Assembly (NCBI RefSeq): GCF_027887165.1
Contig: NC_077227.1
Location: forward strand, 350,035,207 to 350,099,206
Length of the DNA: 64,000 nt
Source of the DNA: Monodelphis domestica
Taxonomy: Eukaryota; Chordata; Mammalia; Didelphimorphia; Didelphidae
Reading direction: 5' to 3'
In this document: piece by piece, positions 22,926 to 33,905 of the stretch
Numbering within the stretch: position 1 is the stretch's first letter
Layout of the letters: each line of letters opens with the position of its first letter
Notes under the pieces: generated by a model
Told to the model about the DNA's origin: nothing
Seen by the model: the letters and a program-made list of their open reading frames with translations, nothing else
Database searches by the model: none
Made by a program: the position numbers and the translations under genes

Positions 22926-23300
22926 AGCATGGGTGTTATAGAAAGCTTCAGAAGACCTAAATTTAAGTCCTATCTCTGCCTCTTAACTAGTTGTAAAACT
23001 CTCTGAACATCAGTTTCTTTATCTCCAAAATGGAGATAACAATATTTTAATAATAACCTGTTTTGCTTTACTGTTTAAGATTTTTTTAAAGTACTTTTTC
23101 TCTGGAGCAGCCAGGTGATTCAGTAGATAGATCTCCAGGCCTGGAGACAAGGGGACTGTAGTTCAAATCTAGCCTCAGACACTTCCGAGCTGTATGACTC
23201 TGGGCAAGTCATTTGAACTTATTTGCCTAGCCCTTACTGTTCTTCTGCCTTGGAACCCATACTTAGTATCAGTTCTAAGATGGAAGGTAACATTTTGTTG
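22926..23300 (+). repeat. MIR followed by type A CORE-SINE
   Basis: MIR at 22926-23060 ('ttctttatctccaaaatgga') and a full type A copy at 23105-23300 ('gagcagccaggtgattcagt', 'ttgcctagcccttactgttc'). Confidence 0.8.
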
Positions 23301-23369
23301 TTGTTGTTTTGGGGTTTTTTAAGTACTTTTTTCTTGTGGCAATCTAGTAAAATAAATCACTCAAATATT

Positions 23370-23520
23370 GCCATTTTGTGGAGGAAGCTGAGGCTTAAAC
23401 TGGCCAAGTGATCTGTCTGTGGTCCCACAACTAATAAGTATAGAACCAAAAATGTGAACACAAGTTCCCTCTCTGGTTACAAGTCCCCTGAACTTTCCAC
23501 TTATACTAGGCTGCTTCAGT
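23370..23520 (-). repeat. MIR/THER1-like SINE
   Basis: 'ggaagctgaggcttaaactg' and 'caagtgatctgtctgtggtc'. The next 23521-23784 is unassigned. Confidence 0.6.
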
Positions 23521-23989
23521 TGTTCTGAAGGTGAAATGGGCATCTTCTGGGCATCCCTAGAAGCCTGAACTAACACATAAAGGACTCTGGAAATCTTACA
23601 GTGCTCCAGAAATATGTGGTGGTGGTGTCACTCTCTGTACCCCAGCACCACCTCCCTTTAGCTTTTCCCTGGGCCTAGGTATTCTTAGTGCTGTGAGCCA
23701 GAGGTCCAGCAGGGGGCACTTTTATTTCACAGCACTAGTTCCTTTGGGGTTTTCTCTACCTTCAGCTGCCAGGAAATCCACATAGCCAATTAAATTCAAT
23801 TGATGGAATACTTATTAAGGCCTGCTTTATATAAAGTACTGCACAACACAATGACTATGCAAAAATAAAAAATTAAATAATTGCTGCTTACTTTCCATTG
23901 GGGTACTAGAAGAGTAGGGGGAATACTACAGAAAGGCACAGAGCCAGTAAATTTGAAAAAGAAAAGAGCACTTAGGAAGGGAATGCTAG

Positions 23990-24504
23990 GCAAATTGAAA
24001 GACTACAATTGGTTCCCATAAAGTGGAGAAGAGGCAGGAAGTGACGTGGAAAAAGGACTACAAAAGTCCTGAACTTCTTGGATCTTCTCCTTTGGACTTC
24101 TTCTTTGGAAGATGGTTTCTTGGGGCTTTGGGACTTTGACTTCAACTTGGGGTTTTGGGCCTTTTGACTGGAGTTTTCAGCTTTGAGACTTTGACTTTCA
24201 GCTCTGGAGATTCTTGGAGTCAAGGACTTTCTTGTTGGGTTCACTGCTGCTTCAGTGAGCTTAGCTCACAAGGGTTTTTCTGCTTTGGGACCTTGCCTGA
24301 ATCCTGCTGGTGAGTGACAAGGATTCCCACATGGAGATTGAAACTCTGTCCAGAGCGAGCTTCATTTCATTGAATTAGTGTTTAGGGTAGGCTAGACAGT
24401 CTTCTTACCTCTTTTCCTTCCACATTTCTCTCTTTTTACTAATATTCCAATTAAACAAAATTGCTAAAAGCTGCTAATAGTTTTCCTGACTTAAGGGATA
24501 ATAA
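23990..24504 (+). mobile_element. Endogenous retrovirus LTR, approximate limits
   Basis: LTR-like composition with 'gtggaaaaaggactacaaaa' and repeated 'gactttgactt'-type units (24130-24215), ending just before 'ttggcaaccac' (24505-24515). The same 11 bases sit right after the 5' LTR at 59445-59455, so this looks like an LTR followed by a primer-binding site. Old LINE-like sequence lies on both sides. The start is not fixed. Confidence 0.5.
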
Positions 24505-24515
24505 TTGGCAACCAC
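24505..24515 (+). other. Retroviral primer-binding-site-like sequence
   Basis: 'ttggcaaccac', identical to 59445-59455 just after the mapped LTR end of the larger provirus. The tRNA it would pair with was not identified. Confidence 0.4.
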
Positions 24516-25008
24516 TTTTTTATAACTCTCTTATTTAGTCAAAATCCCAATTTAACCATTCTAGAGTGATGAGGTCAGACCTTGGGAAATGATTTGAACA
24601 GCTATATGGAGAACAGAGGGAAGAGGCTAGAAAAAGGGACATAGATAGGAGTCTGGTTATTACTGTACAGTAGCTCAAGCAAGATGTGACCAAGACATGA
24701 ACTAGTGTGGTAGCTATGTGAGTGAAGAAAAGGGCCAGCAGAATTCTAGGATCTACCCTTAGAGAACAAGAAAGAAAGATTCCCTGGGTATCACCAATTT
24801 TGAGAATTTCCTCATTAGTAACCCCAAGTTTCTGAGTTTGAGAGTTCAAGAAATGGAACTTCTAGATATAAAAACATTTCTGATGAGTGTGTTCCTTGGG
24901 AAAAGAAAAGGAAAGCCCACATAACTTCTATAAACCATCTTCCTTAGAGACAAAAACCAGAAAAAGTCCTCAAGCTTCATTGTGTTAATAGAAGGGATGG
25001 TTTGTTCT

Positions 25009-25133
25009 CATTTAGTCATTTTTCAGTCATGTCTGATTCTTTATGACCCCATTTGGGGTTTTCTTGGCAGAATTACTGGAATGATTTGTCATTTCCATCT
25101 CCAGCTCATTTTACAGATAAGGAAGTTGAGGCA
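25009..25133 (-). repeat. Type B CORE-SINE, 3' half
   Basis: 'tttcagtcatgtctgattct' to 'cagctcattttacagataag', lacking the head. Confidence 0.8.
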
Positions 25134-25499
25134 TCTATCTGTTTATGATTTGTTCAGTAGCCTTCAAAGTATGTTTACCCCCAAGGGAAACAATTGATGA
25201 ACTATTGGTCTTGGGAAGACTATGAAGACTGTGGAAAAGAGGAATGGATCTGAATGATAGAGAGTTGCCCCATCAAGAACCCCAAACTCAGTTTCTTTGT
25301 GGAGAGAAAAACCCAAGGGCTAAGTACTTAACGCTTCTGTATTTGTGTACAGGCTGCTAGAAGTCCTTTGAGTAGATTCAAGGAGAGATTCATTTACCTC
25401 TATGACATTCCAAATAGTAGTCATCCAGTCAGCTTGAAGATCCCTAGGGAGAAAGGACCTACTTCCTGGAAAGATGGTTCATTTAATTTTTGTATACTT

Positions 25500-25830
25500 C
25501 AATTTTAGGAAGTTTTTTTTTTCCTTATGTTAATTCTATATCTGTCTCTTTGTACTGTCTACCCATTGCTCCTAATTTTATTTAGGGCTAAGCAGAAGTC
25601 TAACCCTCCTCCCTGTGACAGGTCTTCATGTACTTGGAGACCATATCGCATTTCTTCTCTTCACCAGATTAATCATCCCTAGTCCCTCCAAATGATCTTC
25701 ACATCACTTCCCCTCCTTTCTTAGTGATTCTCCAAATTGTCACTGTTCTTCCTTAAATGTTGCACCTAGAAGAGAACACAGCACTCAAGGCATAGTCTAC
25801 CTAGAGAAGAATAAAAGATTCATCACCCTA
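25500..25830 (-). repeat. L3/CR1-like LINE fragment
   Basis: The plus strand shows the antisense CR1/L3 pattern ('tggagaccatatcgcatttc', 'gttgcacctagaagagaaca'). The interval 25134-25499 is unassigned. Confidence 0.5.
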
Positions 25831-25842
25831 GTCCTAGACACT

Positions 25843-26080
25843 GGGGGTGGCTAGGTTGTACAATGGTAGAGTGCTGGGTCAGAAATCAGGAAGACATCTT
25901 TCTGTGTTTAAATCTGGCCTCAGACACTGCTAGTTATGTGATACTGGGAAAGTCATTTAACCCCTTTTGCTTCAGTTTCTTCACCTATAAAATGAGCTAG
26001 AGAAGGTAAACCATTCTACTATTACTGCCAAGAAAACCCAAAATGGTGTCCAAAAAGTTAGGCATGACAGAAAAATGTCT
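25843..26080 (+). repeat. Type B marsupial CORE-SINE
   Basis: 'tggctaggttgtacaatggt' to 'ccaaaatggtgtccaaaaag'. Confidence 0.85.
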
Positions 26081-26094
26081 GAAAGGTCCTAGAC

Positions 26095-26760
26095 ACTATA
26101 TCTTCTAGTTTGCCTCTTTTCTGTCTAAATTCAACTCAAACCTCACCTTCTGTAAGAGACCTTTCTTAGTCCTCCCAGTAGCTACTGATTTGCTCTCCAA
26201 GATTACCTTCCATCTGTTCTGTATATATCTTGTTTGTACATTGCTATTTTTATTTTTGTGTTTATCTCTTCCTCTCATGGTCTTCTTGTGGACAAGAGTT
26301 GTTTTTGCCTTTCTTTGAATTCTTCCAGCACTTACTACTGTGCAGGGTATATAGTAAGCATTTAATAAATGCTCATTGATTGATTGATATGCTGCTCACA
26401 AGGCAACCTAAGACTGTGTAGTGGGGATTTGGATCATTTCCCATCTAGAAGCTGCCAGCTGTGCCTGCCTTTTGGCAAGAAACCAGAACATGAGTCCCTC
26501 TTCATGGAGCCAAAGCACACATGCCCAGCTCTATGGGAAGTGCTCCAATCTAACCCACCTCCTCTTCTACACACTTGCATGCATTAGCTTTTTGACTGCC
26601 AAATCACTCAGTTGCTTCATCTGGAGCTTACAGGTCACTAAAACCACCAGATCTTCTGATTTCTCAATTTACTCATATTTCCCCCCATTTTTTTGCTTAT
26701 GAAGATGATTCTGTTAATATAGCATAAGCCCTAGACCTTGGATGTTGTTCCTTTCTCTAT
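26095..26760 (+). repeat. L2 3' end, then LINE-like sequence
   Basis: 26095-26385 is an L2 3' end ('gcatttaataaatgctcatt'). 26387-26760 weakly resembles L3/CR1 antisense sequence, and the frames in it are not genes. Confidence 0.55.
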
Positions 26761-26772
26761 ATGAATCTAGCC

Positions 26773-26991
26773 CTGTGTTGGTAAACCTATGGGATATGTG
26801 CAGGAGCACGCCAGAGGGGGCTGTCCCCTTCTCCATTGCACCTGAGGACATTTTTCACATGACTCACCCCTCTTCCCAGATGACCAATGGGAGCACTTCC
26901 TCCCTCCCCTGTCTGGAGTAAGGAGGCAGCTCACATTAAGCATGAGGGTTGCAGTTTGGGCACTCAGTCTCTAAAAGGTTTGCCATCACTG
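26773..26991. mobile_element. hAT (Charlie-like) MITE, 219 bp
   Basis: Ends 'ctgtgttggtaaacctat' and 'aggtttgccatcactg' are inverted repeats related to those of 15679-15943. The flanks 'atctagcc' (26765-26772) and 'gtctaacc' (26992-26999) are an eroded 8-bp duplication. No transposase. Confidence 0.8.
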
Positions 26992-27004
26992 GTCTAACCC
27001 AATG

Positions 27005-27180
27005 AAAGTACTAGTATAACCTGCATTATAGTATTTCCCACCTGGGAAGCGGGGTGAGAGAGTGGGAAGAAAGGGAGGGAGAAAAATCTGAATCCTAAAA
27101 TATCAGAAAACAACTGTTAAAAATTTTTTCTACATGTAACTGAAAAAATAAGTTAATTTTTTTCAAAAGAAGTCTAGATC
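27005..27180 (+). mobile_element. L1 3' tail fragment
   Basis: G-rich 'gaagaaagggagggagaaaa' followed by an A/T-rich tail, like other L1 3' ends here. Confidence 0.5.
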
Positions 27181-27229
27181 AGCTGAAGAAAGGAAATTCT
27201 TGACTTATAAGGAGGAGTGGATATTGAAG

Positions 27230-27765
27230 AAGTCAGAGAGAATAGAGTTCTTATTCCTGAAAACTTTGTTTTATGGAAGCCCCAAGTTTGCCTTTATTCC
27301 TTGGGAACTTGCCTTAAGGAAAGTCCCAGACTGACCTTGTCTTGGACTGAACAATAAACCTTAAAGTACCCAATGATCTCAGCTTAGATACAATTAGTAG
27401 ATATAATCAAATCTTAAGTACCCTCTTATCTTAGAAGTTTCTCCCTACCAGAGGCCTCTCCCAGGTCTTCCAGCACCTGGCTGGAATCCTCCTTCCTTTG
27501 TCTCCACTGTAAAGTCAATCAATTGAACCTTCCAGTCCTATATTCCCCAAAAGGTATATAAGACCAGAAGTTCTTCAGGTCATTGGAAAAATCCCCTGTC
27601 AATATGCTTTTTCCTGGAGATAGGAGACATTGTTCCCAGAGTCACAGAGCTTTGTCTCTCTATATTATCTAGGGCATGACAGTATAGGGCCAATTAGAGC
27701 ATTATCTTCCTTGTCCTGAATAAAGACTTATTCTTTCTATTTTGATGGTTCTGTGTTTTTCAAGG
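27230..27765 (+). mobile_element. LTR-like element (probable solo LTR)
   Basis: A TATA-like 'ggtatataagacc' (about 27553-27565) lies about 160 bp upstream of the poly(A) signal 'cctgaataaagactt' (about 27715-27729), the spacing expected of U3-R. No flanking duplication was located, so the ends are approximate. Confidence 0.5.
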
Positions 27766-27767
27766 TT

Positions 27768-28793
27768 GGCATTCCCAAGGCCACTTTTGCAAATGGTAGC
27801 TTTGTCCATTGGCTGGCCACAAAGATGATGGGTTTTATGGGGAAAGTAGGAAGGTGGGCTTTGGTGGGAATCTTTCTTCTCAACATCTTGCTTGTCCTGT
27901 GACTCATGACTAATTCCTAGATCTCAGATCTTAAAGAAAATGACAGCTTTTCAGATCAGCTGATGAGACAGGTAGAGCCAGCCTGCCTCCACTCCTTTCT
28001 CCATCTTTCTTAGGCCAAAGCTTCTTGCAATGAGTTGCAGAACTGGGACCCCAAGGAAGCTTTGTCCATGCTTTTTCCCTTTAGTACTGGCTGTCTCCCA
28101 AATCCAATTTTTCCAGCCGTCCTCTGAGGCCATAAAGCTCAGAGTGGGCATTTGTCTTCCTGCACAGGCCTCCCTCCAGTGCACATGACTCACTAGAGGA
28201 CCCAAGACAGGCAAATACATCAGGCATTTGTTTCCTCAGTAATCATCATCTCTTTAGACTTCCCTAGCAACTGAATGGAGATTGTGGCTTTGGCTGGGAG
28301 CCCCAGAAACAGCAGGACCTGCAAAGGGGGCATCAACAGTGTAAACCCTGCCCATGGGCTTACTGCTACCCTCAGGATTCACTGCCTCCCTGAGATCTTT
28401 CCTTAAGTGGGGAACAGAAGAAGATGTGTATTCTTCTTGTCACTCCAGGGCAGGACAGGAGAAATATGCAAGATTTATTTCCCAGAGCTACAAATCTAAA
28501 CATATCCTGCAAATGCTCTCCCCCAGCAGATCTTCATCATAAACAAGAAAAGCAAGTGAGCTCAACTCGAGCCTGCCAGTGGGGCCCCAGAGTCCATGAA
28601 AGTTTAACTGCTTCCTGCCCTGGTGCATGATGTTGCAAGCCTAGAGACTTTTACTTAAAACTCTTAAAGGGAACCAACTTGTTTACAGAGATAAGGATCA
28701 ATTTTCATACTGGCTCATCAGAACTGGCCCAAATCAGCTAAACTCTAAAAGACATTAAAAGAAAAAAAAATGCAAAACTTCTTTGAAAGCATA
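27768..28793. other. Non-repetitive pocket with two AP-1-like sites
   Basis: About 1 kb with no recognised repeat or gene, more GC-rich than its surroundings. Exact TGACTCA occurs at 27900-27906 and 28186-28192. It lies 3' of SMIM3. A regulatory role is inference. Short frames here (27951-28220 minus, 28354-28630 plus) carry no domain. Confidence 0.35.
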
Positions 28794-29185
28794 GGAGGCC
28801 ATAAATTTGAAGCCTTCCCTCCTGACTGATACCTAGTAGCTATGTGACCATAGATAAGTCGCCTAACCTCTGAGGACACCTCTGTTTCCTCCTTTGTAAA
28901 ATTGGACTGGCAGCTAGGCAGCACAACAGATAAGAGAGTAAGGCCTAGAGTGAGAAAGACCTGGGTTCAAATTTGGCCTCGGGCACTTCCTGGCTGGGTG
29001 ATCCTGAGCAAGTCACTCAACTGCCATTGCCCAGCCCTTACCACTCTTCTGCCTAGGAATCAATAATAAAATTGGCTAATAAGATCTGTAGTACTTACCT
29101 GAGAAGGTTGTGATGAGGCTCCTTGAGATAATAATCTGCAAACTTTAAAACACTATAGAAATGTTAGTAATACTATTATTCCCTA
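28794..29185 (+). repeat. MIR-like SINE interrupted by a type A CORE-SINE
   Basis: The MIR halves are 28794-28907 ('gcctaacctctgaggacacc') and 29071-29185 ('aaggttgtgatgaggctcct'). The type A SINE at about 28908-29070 sits between short repeats 'aaaattgg', a likely target duplication. Confidence 0.78.
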
Positions 29186-29269
29186 TGAGTACTAATGCCC
29201 ACAATCCTCCCACATCTCTCTCTTTTTCCCTTTAGATTCTTTGCCTCTGTCTTTCTGCTGTCTGCATTT

Positions 29270-29362
29270 GTATGTGTGTGTGTGTCTCTGTCTCCCTCCC
29301 TCCTTACCTCCCTCTCTGTCTCTCTGTCTCTTTGTCTCTCTCTGTCTCTGTCTCTGTCTCTG

Positions 29363-29423
<61 letters not shown>

Positions 29424-29482
29424 GTTTCTCTCTCTCTCTCTGTCTCTCTCTCTGTCTCTCTCTCTGTCTCTGTCTCTCTCTG

Positions 29483-29549
<67 letters not shown>

Positions 29550-29570
29550 GTGTCTCTCTCTCCTTCCCTG
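29270..29570. repeat. Long TC/TGTCTC microsatellite, about 300 bp
   Basis: Almost pure pyrimidine-rich strand: (TGTG)n, then alternating CTGTCT and CTCTCT units. It creates long Ser/Leu/Cys or Arg/Glu frames in several phases on both strands; these are artefacts of the repeat. Confidence 0.98.
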
Positions 29571-29649
29571 CCCCACCTCTTCGAAGGCATTTTCCCCCAG
29601 ATTTCTTTCTCTCCCATCACAATGCTTCTTATATCACATTTCTTTGTGC

Positions 29650-29940
29650 ACATGGATTGTCTTCTTCAAAGTCTTCTTGTCCTTCAGGGTCCACCTCAGG
29701 TGCTACTTCCTTCATGCAAACTTCTCTAATTTCCCAGACCTACTATCTCTCACTTAAAAGTGATCTCTCCCTACCCACATTTTCCTAGAGTACTTTCTCC
29801 TATTTACACATTCCCTCATGAATCACATTTTTGTGCATACATGATACATCCCCCAAATTACTAAACTCCTTCACAGTAAGGATCATATTATTTTTTCACC
29901 TTTGCATTGTAGTCACTTAGTCAATGTTCAACCGAATTTA
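29650..29940 (+). repeat. L2 3' region
   Basis: 'cttcagggtccacctcaggt' to 'agtcacttagtcaatgttca', the usual L2 ORF end and 3' UTR order. The sequence 29941-30145 is unassigned. Confidence 0.6.
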
Positions 29941-30145
29941 TGTTGTCTCAAAGGCAAGGAAGGCAGGCCCTACTACTATGAGGGGGAAAAGGGTTGGTTT
30001 ATTAGATCAATATACAAGAGTCAATAATGACCTTCAAGGGCTTGAGATATTTCTCTGTGTTTGGGTAGAACCAATCAAGGCCAGCTTACCAAAAAAAAAG
30101 CAGGATTGGTTCCAAATGGACTAGTTTTCTAAATACACTATAAGT

Positions 30146-30338
30146 CACAGGTATGAAATTCAAATACCATACCTAAGGGTCCCTGCAGGCAGCACATTGA
30201 CTTAGTTTTAAATATAATGTTATCTATGTTTTATTTTATTTTTATTTCTTTTCTTAAGTATTTCTCCCATTTAAATCTAATGCAGGGCACACCAGGGAAT
30301 GTTGTGAGCACCCTTGGGCTGTATATTTGATACCTCTG
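30146..30338. mobile_element. Probable hAT MITE, 193 bp
   Basis: Ends 'cacaggtatgaaattc' and 'tttgatacctctg' are roughly inverted. The flanks 'ctataagt' (30138-30145) and 'ctataaag' (30339-30346) could be an 8-bp duplication with two changes. Confidence 0.5.
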
Positions 30339-30469
30339 CTATAAAGCAAAGAAAGTATGATTTTGTATTAGGTATAAGGAATCACAGGAAGGGCTAGGTT
30401 CACTGGGGTAAGATCATTGCAGGAAACAAAAGCCTGGATGGGAAATGTATAACCACTCCCTCTGAGCAA

Positions 30470-30720
30470 ACTTTATCCATCCTTTAAGGATTAACTCAAA
30501 TCTTACCTTCCCTGAGAAGCTTTCCCGGACTATTTAATCCACTACTTCCAAAACTACCTTATGAATTCATAACTCTAAAGTCTCCAAAGTCGAGCAATTG
30601 AACAAATCAAATGGCTTTGAAAAGCCATTAATTCTAAGCATCTGGAAGGTAGATAATACATCTCATTCATACTTGGACTCCTAGTACTGAGCCTAGTACA
30701 GGACTAGGGAAACAGAGTTT
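30470..30720 (+). repeat. L2 3' region
   Basis: 'ctcaaatcttaccttccctg' and 'acttggactcctagtactga' follow the L2 pattern. Confidence 0.5.
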
Positions 30721-31704
30721 GTGTTCCAGTAGGTACTTTTAAATAAAAGAGAAAAAAGATCTCCAATTTCTCATCCTGTTATTTTTAATGGCAATTAAGA
30801 GTCCATCTGGAAAATCAGAACACATACTAAGTAAAAACATTCTTTTCCTACTAGATCTTTGTTCAGTCTTCCCAAACAACTTTCTGAGCTCTAGGAATTT
30901 CCCTTACTTGGTAATGATATTGCCCTATCTGTCCAGAAATATCTCCCCTGCCATCCTTGCTGACATGTCCCCAGTAGAGTCACCAGGGTAGGACAGCTTC
31001 CATTAGAAAATAAAATCTCTTCTTTGGGAAAGGTAATGTGCCCACTCACTTGAGCAGAGATTAGATCCTGGGGGAAAGATGCCATGGGAGGGTTCCCTTA
31101 TAATGAGTAAAGAACAAGAGGAGGGGACAGAAAAATTATGGAGCCTAGAAGGAAGGAAGGAAGGGTAGGTGAAAGCCTTGGGCAATCAGTGAATCAATTG
31201 CACAGGAAAAGGGGCATGTGCTGAATTACTGACATCACATTCCCTGTTTCATTGACACATTATCTCATATATCACAGTTTTCAAAGAGCTTTCACTTCTT
31301 TTACTCTCACATGAAAGGATCTAGAAAAGAGTCATCTAGGATGGGTGGACATAGATGATTGTGAGATACATCATCAGAGGGGACATCTAAATAGATGTGT
31401 TCATAGAGCCATTGTAGAATATATTTTTAACGGAAACTGTAATTTGATTGTTATAGGGAGCTCTCCATAAGGTAACAATCTACCAATACAGATTAGCAAA
31501 TGTACTACAATTTTTAATCTTAGTTTTCTGGATATCAAGAAGTATGATGCACATGTGATCATACTGCTAATATATGTTAGAAAAAGGTCTTAAACAAAAG
31601 TCTGAAGCCAGCTTGCTATCGGCTATGCCACATTCCCTATAACTGGGGGGGTATTCTCATCATAATTTGCAGGATAGCAATCTATGGAAGAAAGAATATG
31701 GACA
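30721..31704. other. Unassigned, apparently unique sequence
   Basis: No repeat or gene recognised. Short overlapping frames near 30788-31185 lack any domain signal. Confidence 0.35.
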
Positions 31705-32065
31705 CCTGGAGTGGAAAGGCCTGCATGGAAGTCCCAACTCTGACACTTATTGGCTTTGTGGTCTTCTTTGAATCATAGCTTCCCTATCTTTAAAATGAGA
31801 ATAATGATGTTTGCAATATCACCTTCCTCGAAGGTCTTTTATGAGGAAAGCCCTTTGCTAAACTTAAAGTGTCATAAAATATGAATAATCATTTACATTC
31901 TCCATTTTGCACTTACTCCAAAATGTGAATGATATAGAAGGAGGATCACTCCACTAAAACTCATTTGTGCTGGACTCAATTCTCAATTCTGTTATGAATA
32001 ACTTTCTGTGTGATGTTGGAAAAAATCACTTAACCTCTAAGATCTCAACTTCCTATCTAGCTAAG
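31705..32065 (+). repeat. MIR-type SINEs
   Basis: 31705-31900 contains 'agcttccctatctttaaaat' and 'gaggaaagccctttgctaaa'. 31950-32065 contains 'aaatcacttaacctctaaga'. Confidence 0.6.
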
Positions 32066-32159
32066 GCCACACAATTCACTAGTGGAAAATTCAGCGCCAA
32101 TCAAATCACATAGCTGGTCCCTTGCCCTACCCCCAAAAATGAGGACCAGCAGCCCTGGA

Positions 32160-32160
<1 letters not shown>

Positions 32161-32226
<66 letters not shown>
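32161..32226. repeat. Compound (CA)n(TA)n microsatellite
   Basis: About 20 bases of CA followed by about 45 bases of TA. Confidence 0.97.
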
Positions 32227-32228
<2 letters not shown>

Positions 32229-32589
32229 CATGAGTGGATAAGGAATTAGGCAATAGTGCTTCTCCTGCTAAGTTCAGCCTTAGCTCTCTTTGGAGAGGCA
32301 GGGGATGTCTGTGTGCCCAGCAGAACTTTAGAATCTCTACCCCAGGAGCTCTGGTTTTTAGATCCTCCATGGTAGCAGTGGCAAGAACTTGGGAAATGCT
32401 ACGTTCAACCTTCCCTGTACCAGCCAAACTCTCTACCTTCTTCCAGCTAAAAATATCATATCATAGAATACAACAGATATGCTCCTGACAGTTGAACAGA
32501 ACCAGAACTCTGAAGGAGCCCTCTCCCCAAATATCTTCCAAGAAATTGCCACAATGTCTGAGATCTATGGATTTCCTGAAGTAGGGAGC

Positions 32590-32690
32590 CTTTGCTTTTG
32601 CCTTTCTTTGTCTATCTCCAGGGTTTAACATAATACCTGGCACATAGTAGGTGCTTAATAAACTTTTATTGACTACTAGTCATTCCTTTA
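32590..32690 (+). repeat. L2 3' end
   Basis: 'cctggcacatagtaggtgct' and 'taataaacttttattgacta' are the standard L2 terminus. It marks the likely outer limit of the SMIM3 3' UTR. Confidence 0.65.
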
Positions 32691-32867
32691 GGCAATGAAA
32701 GCTTGAATATAGTATTTTATTAAAATATAAATGTTCTAATGGGGAAGAGTGTTTAAACTATAATAAGCTAGCACCTTAGCTAATTTGCAACTAGCTAAGA
32801 ATAAAGTCCTACCAAGAATTTAACATGATAGAAAACTTGTTAGGGGACTACCTAGAACAGAGAGGGC

Positions 32868-32873
32868 TTTATT
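32868..32873 (-). terminator. SMIM3: Candidate SMIM3 poly(A) signal
   Basis: Minus-strand AATAAA, the first canonical hexamer downstream of the stop codon, in non-repetitive sequence. It predicts a 3' UTR of about 420-440 bases. A further minus-strand AATAAA lies inside the L2 at about 32665. Which one is used cannot be told from sequence. Confidence 0.4.
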
Positions 32874-33289
32874 GGTGACTGGAAGAACTTGTATTTTTAA
32901 GGGGATGTAGGAAGAGAGAAGTAAGTCCTCAGTCATCTTTGTCCCTGATGATATCTCTAGGAGCATCTCTGATTCCCAGAAGTCCCAAACTCAGGAGGCT
33001 TCCTCTCATAGCTTGCACATCCTAAAACTGGGCTGGATCTGCTTGACAGAAGTAGTCCAGCCCTGCCAGAAAGCTTCCTTCTTCCATCACTGTTGATGGT
33101 TGCTGATGAAGACATACATCATAAAGGCATTTCCCAGACAAGATCTAGTCCCCTTTGGTAGCTTCAAACCATTTTCCCTAATGGTAAGACTCTTCTCATT
33201 CCTTTGCTAATGAGGGGGAGTTTTCTAGGCCAGGTTCTAGCAACAAAGGCCCAGCCTGGTCCTCCCTCCACCCCCAATATCCAGAGGCT

Positions 33290-33472
33290 TCAAAAGGCTT
33301 GATTAAGTATGGGATGAGTCCGAATTCGGTAAATGATAACAGCTGTGGCTGGGCACAGCACCAGAGAGGTCATGATCACAATGGTGGCCAGGATAATGAG
33401 GACGATGGCCCAGATGTCCAGGATGTGCTTGGGCAGCACATCCTTTGGAGAGGCTTGGCTGATGGGATCCAT
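33290..33472 (-). CDS. SMIM3: SMIM3 (NID67), small integral membrane protein 3
   Basis: This is the only cellular protein gene supported in the window. The 60-residue product has the family's usual length and closely matches mammalian SMIM3 as I recall it. Residues 1-17 are a short polar N-terminus with PKHILDIW. Residues about 18-40 form one strongly hydrophobic helix ([17 protein letters not shown]). Then come [10 protein letters not shown] and a short basic tail ending [11 protein letters not shown]. There is no signal peptide, so it is a single-pass membrane protein. NID67 was described as a gene induced by NGF in PC12 cells, and its molecular function is poorly known. The ATG context (A at -3, G at +4) is strong, the frame is open from ATG to TGA, and the splice acceptor is 11 bases upstream. 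There is no frameshift and no poly(A) tail, and the exon structure fits a real gene and not a processed copy. Confidence 0.95.
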   Translation of the reverse strand: MDPISQASPKDVLPKHILDIWAIVLIILATIVIMTSLVLCPATAVIIYRIRTHPILNQAF

Positions 33473-33596
33473 GTTGCTTTACCCTATATGGAGAGGAAAA
33501 AGTTACTAAGCATTAAGTGTCCCTACTTCTGTGCAATGTCACCACATTACACTTCCTTAAACACCACTCTTATCACAATACCCATCACCCTTCTTA

Positions 33597-33905
33597 TCAG
33601 TAAAATGGAGATAAAAATACACCTACCATATAGAGTCATTGTGAAGAAAAAATGAGCTAATATATACAAAACACTTTGCACATTTTAAAGCACAACATAA
33701 ATGCTAGTTTATTATTAATATTAATTATTCCTCCTCAAAATGATCATAAGTGTAGCACTGGAAGAGATCTTGGATGCCATCTAGTCTAAATCTTTCATCT
33801 TACATATAAGAAAATTAAAGTCCAAGGAGGTTGTAGCCTATAGGTATGCATGGCAGCATTTGAACCTTAGTCCTCTGACTCCAAAACCAGTATTCCCTCC
33901 TCGGG
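33597..33905. repeat. MIR tail (+) and MIR/THER1 (-)
   Basis: 33597-33730 has a MIR-like tail ('agtaaaatggagataaaaat'). 33743-33905 is antisense THER1/MIR ('actggaagagatcttggatg'). Confidence 0.6.

Larger units (their letters stand above)
32850..33483 (-). other. SMIM3: SMIM3 terminal exon (end of 5' UTR, whole CDS, 3' UTR)
   Basis: The exon starts at 33483, directly after 'cctctccatatag' on the minus strand (AG at 33485-33484, preceded by a good polypyrimidine tract). Eleven bases of 5' UTR precede the ATG. The whole coding sequence lies in this one exon, as in other mammals as far as I recall. The sequence 32874-33289 is free of recognisable repeats, which fits a 3' UTR. The 3' limit assumes the poly(A) signal at 32868-32873. 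Confidence 0.65.

Noticed and set aside
29192..29788. Several long overlapping open frames on both strands (up to 197 codons)
   Set aside because: They are translations of the TC/TG microsatellite and show only Ser/Leu/Cys or Arg/Glu repeats.
32661..32670. Minus-strand AATAAA as the SMIM3 poly(A) site
   Set aside because: It lies in an L2 3' end, and a unique-sequence signal at 32868-32873 comes first; alternative use is still possible.
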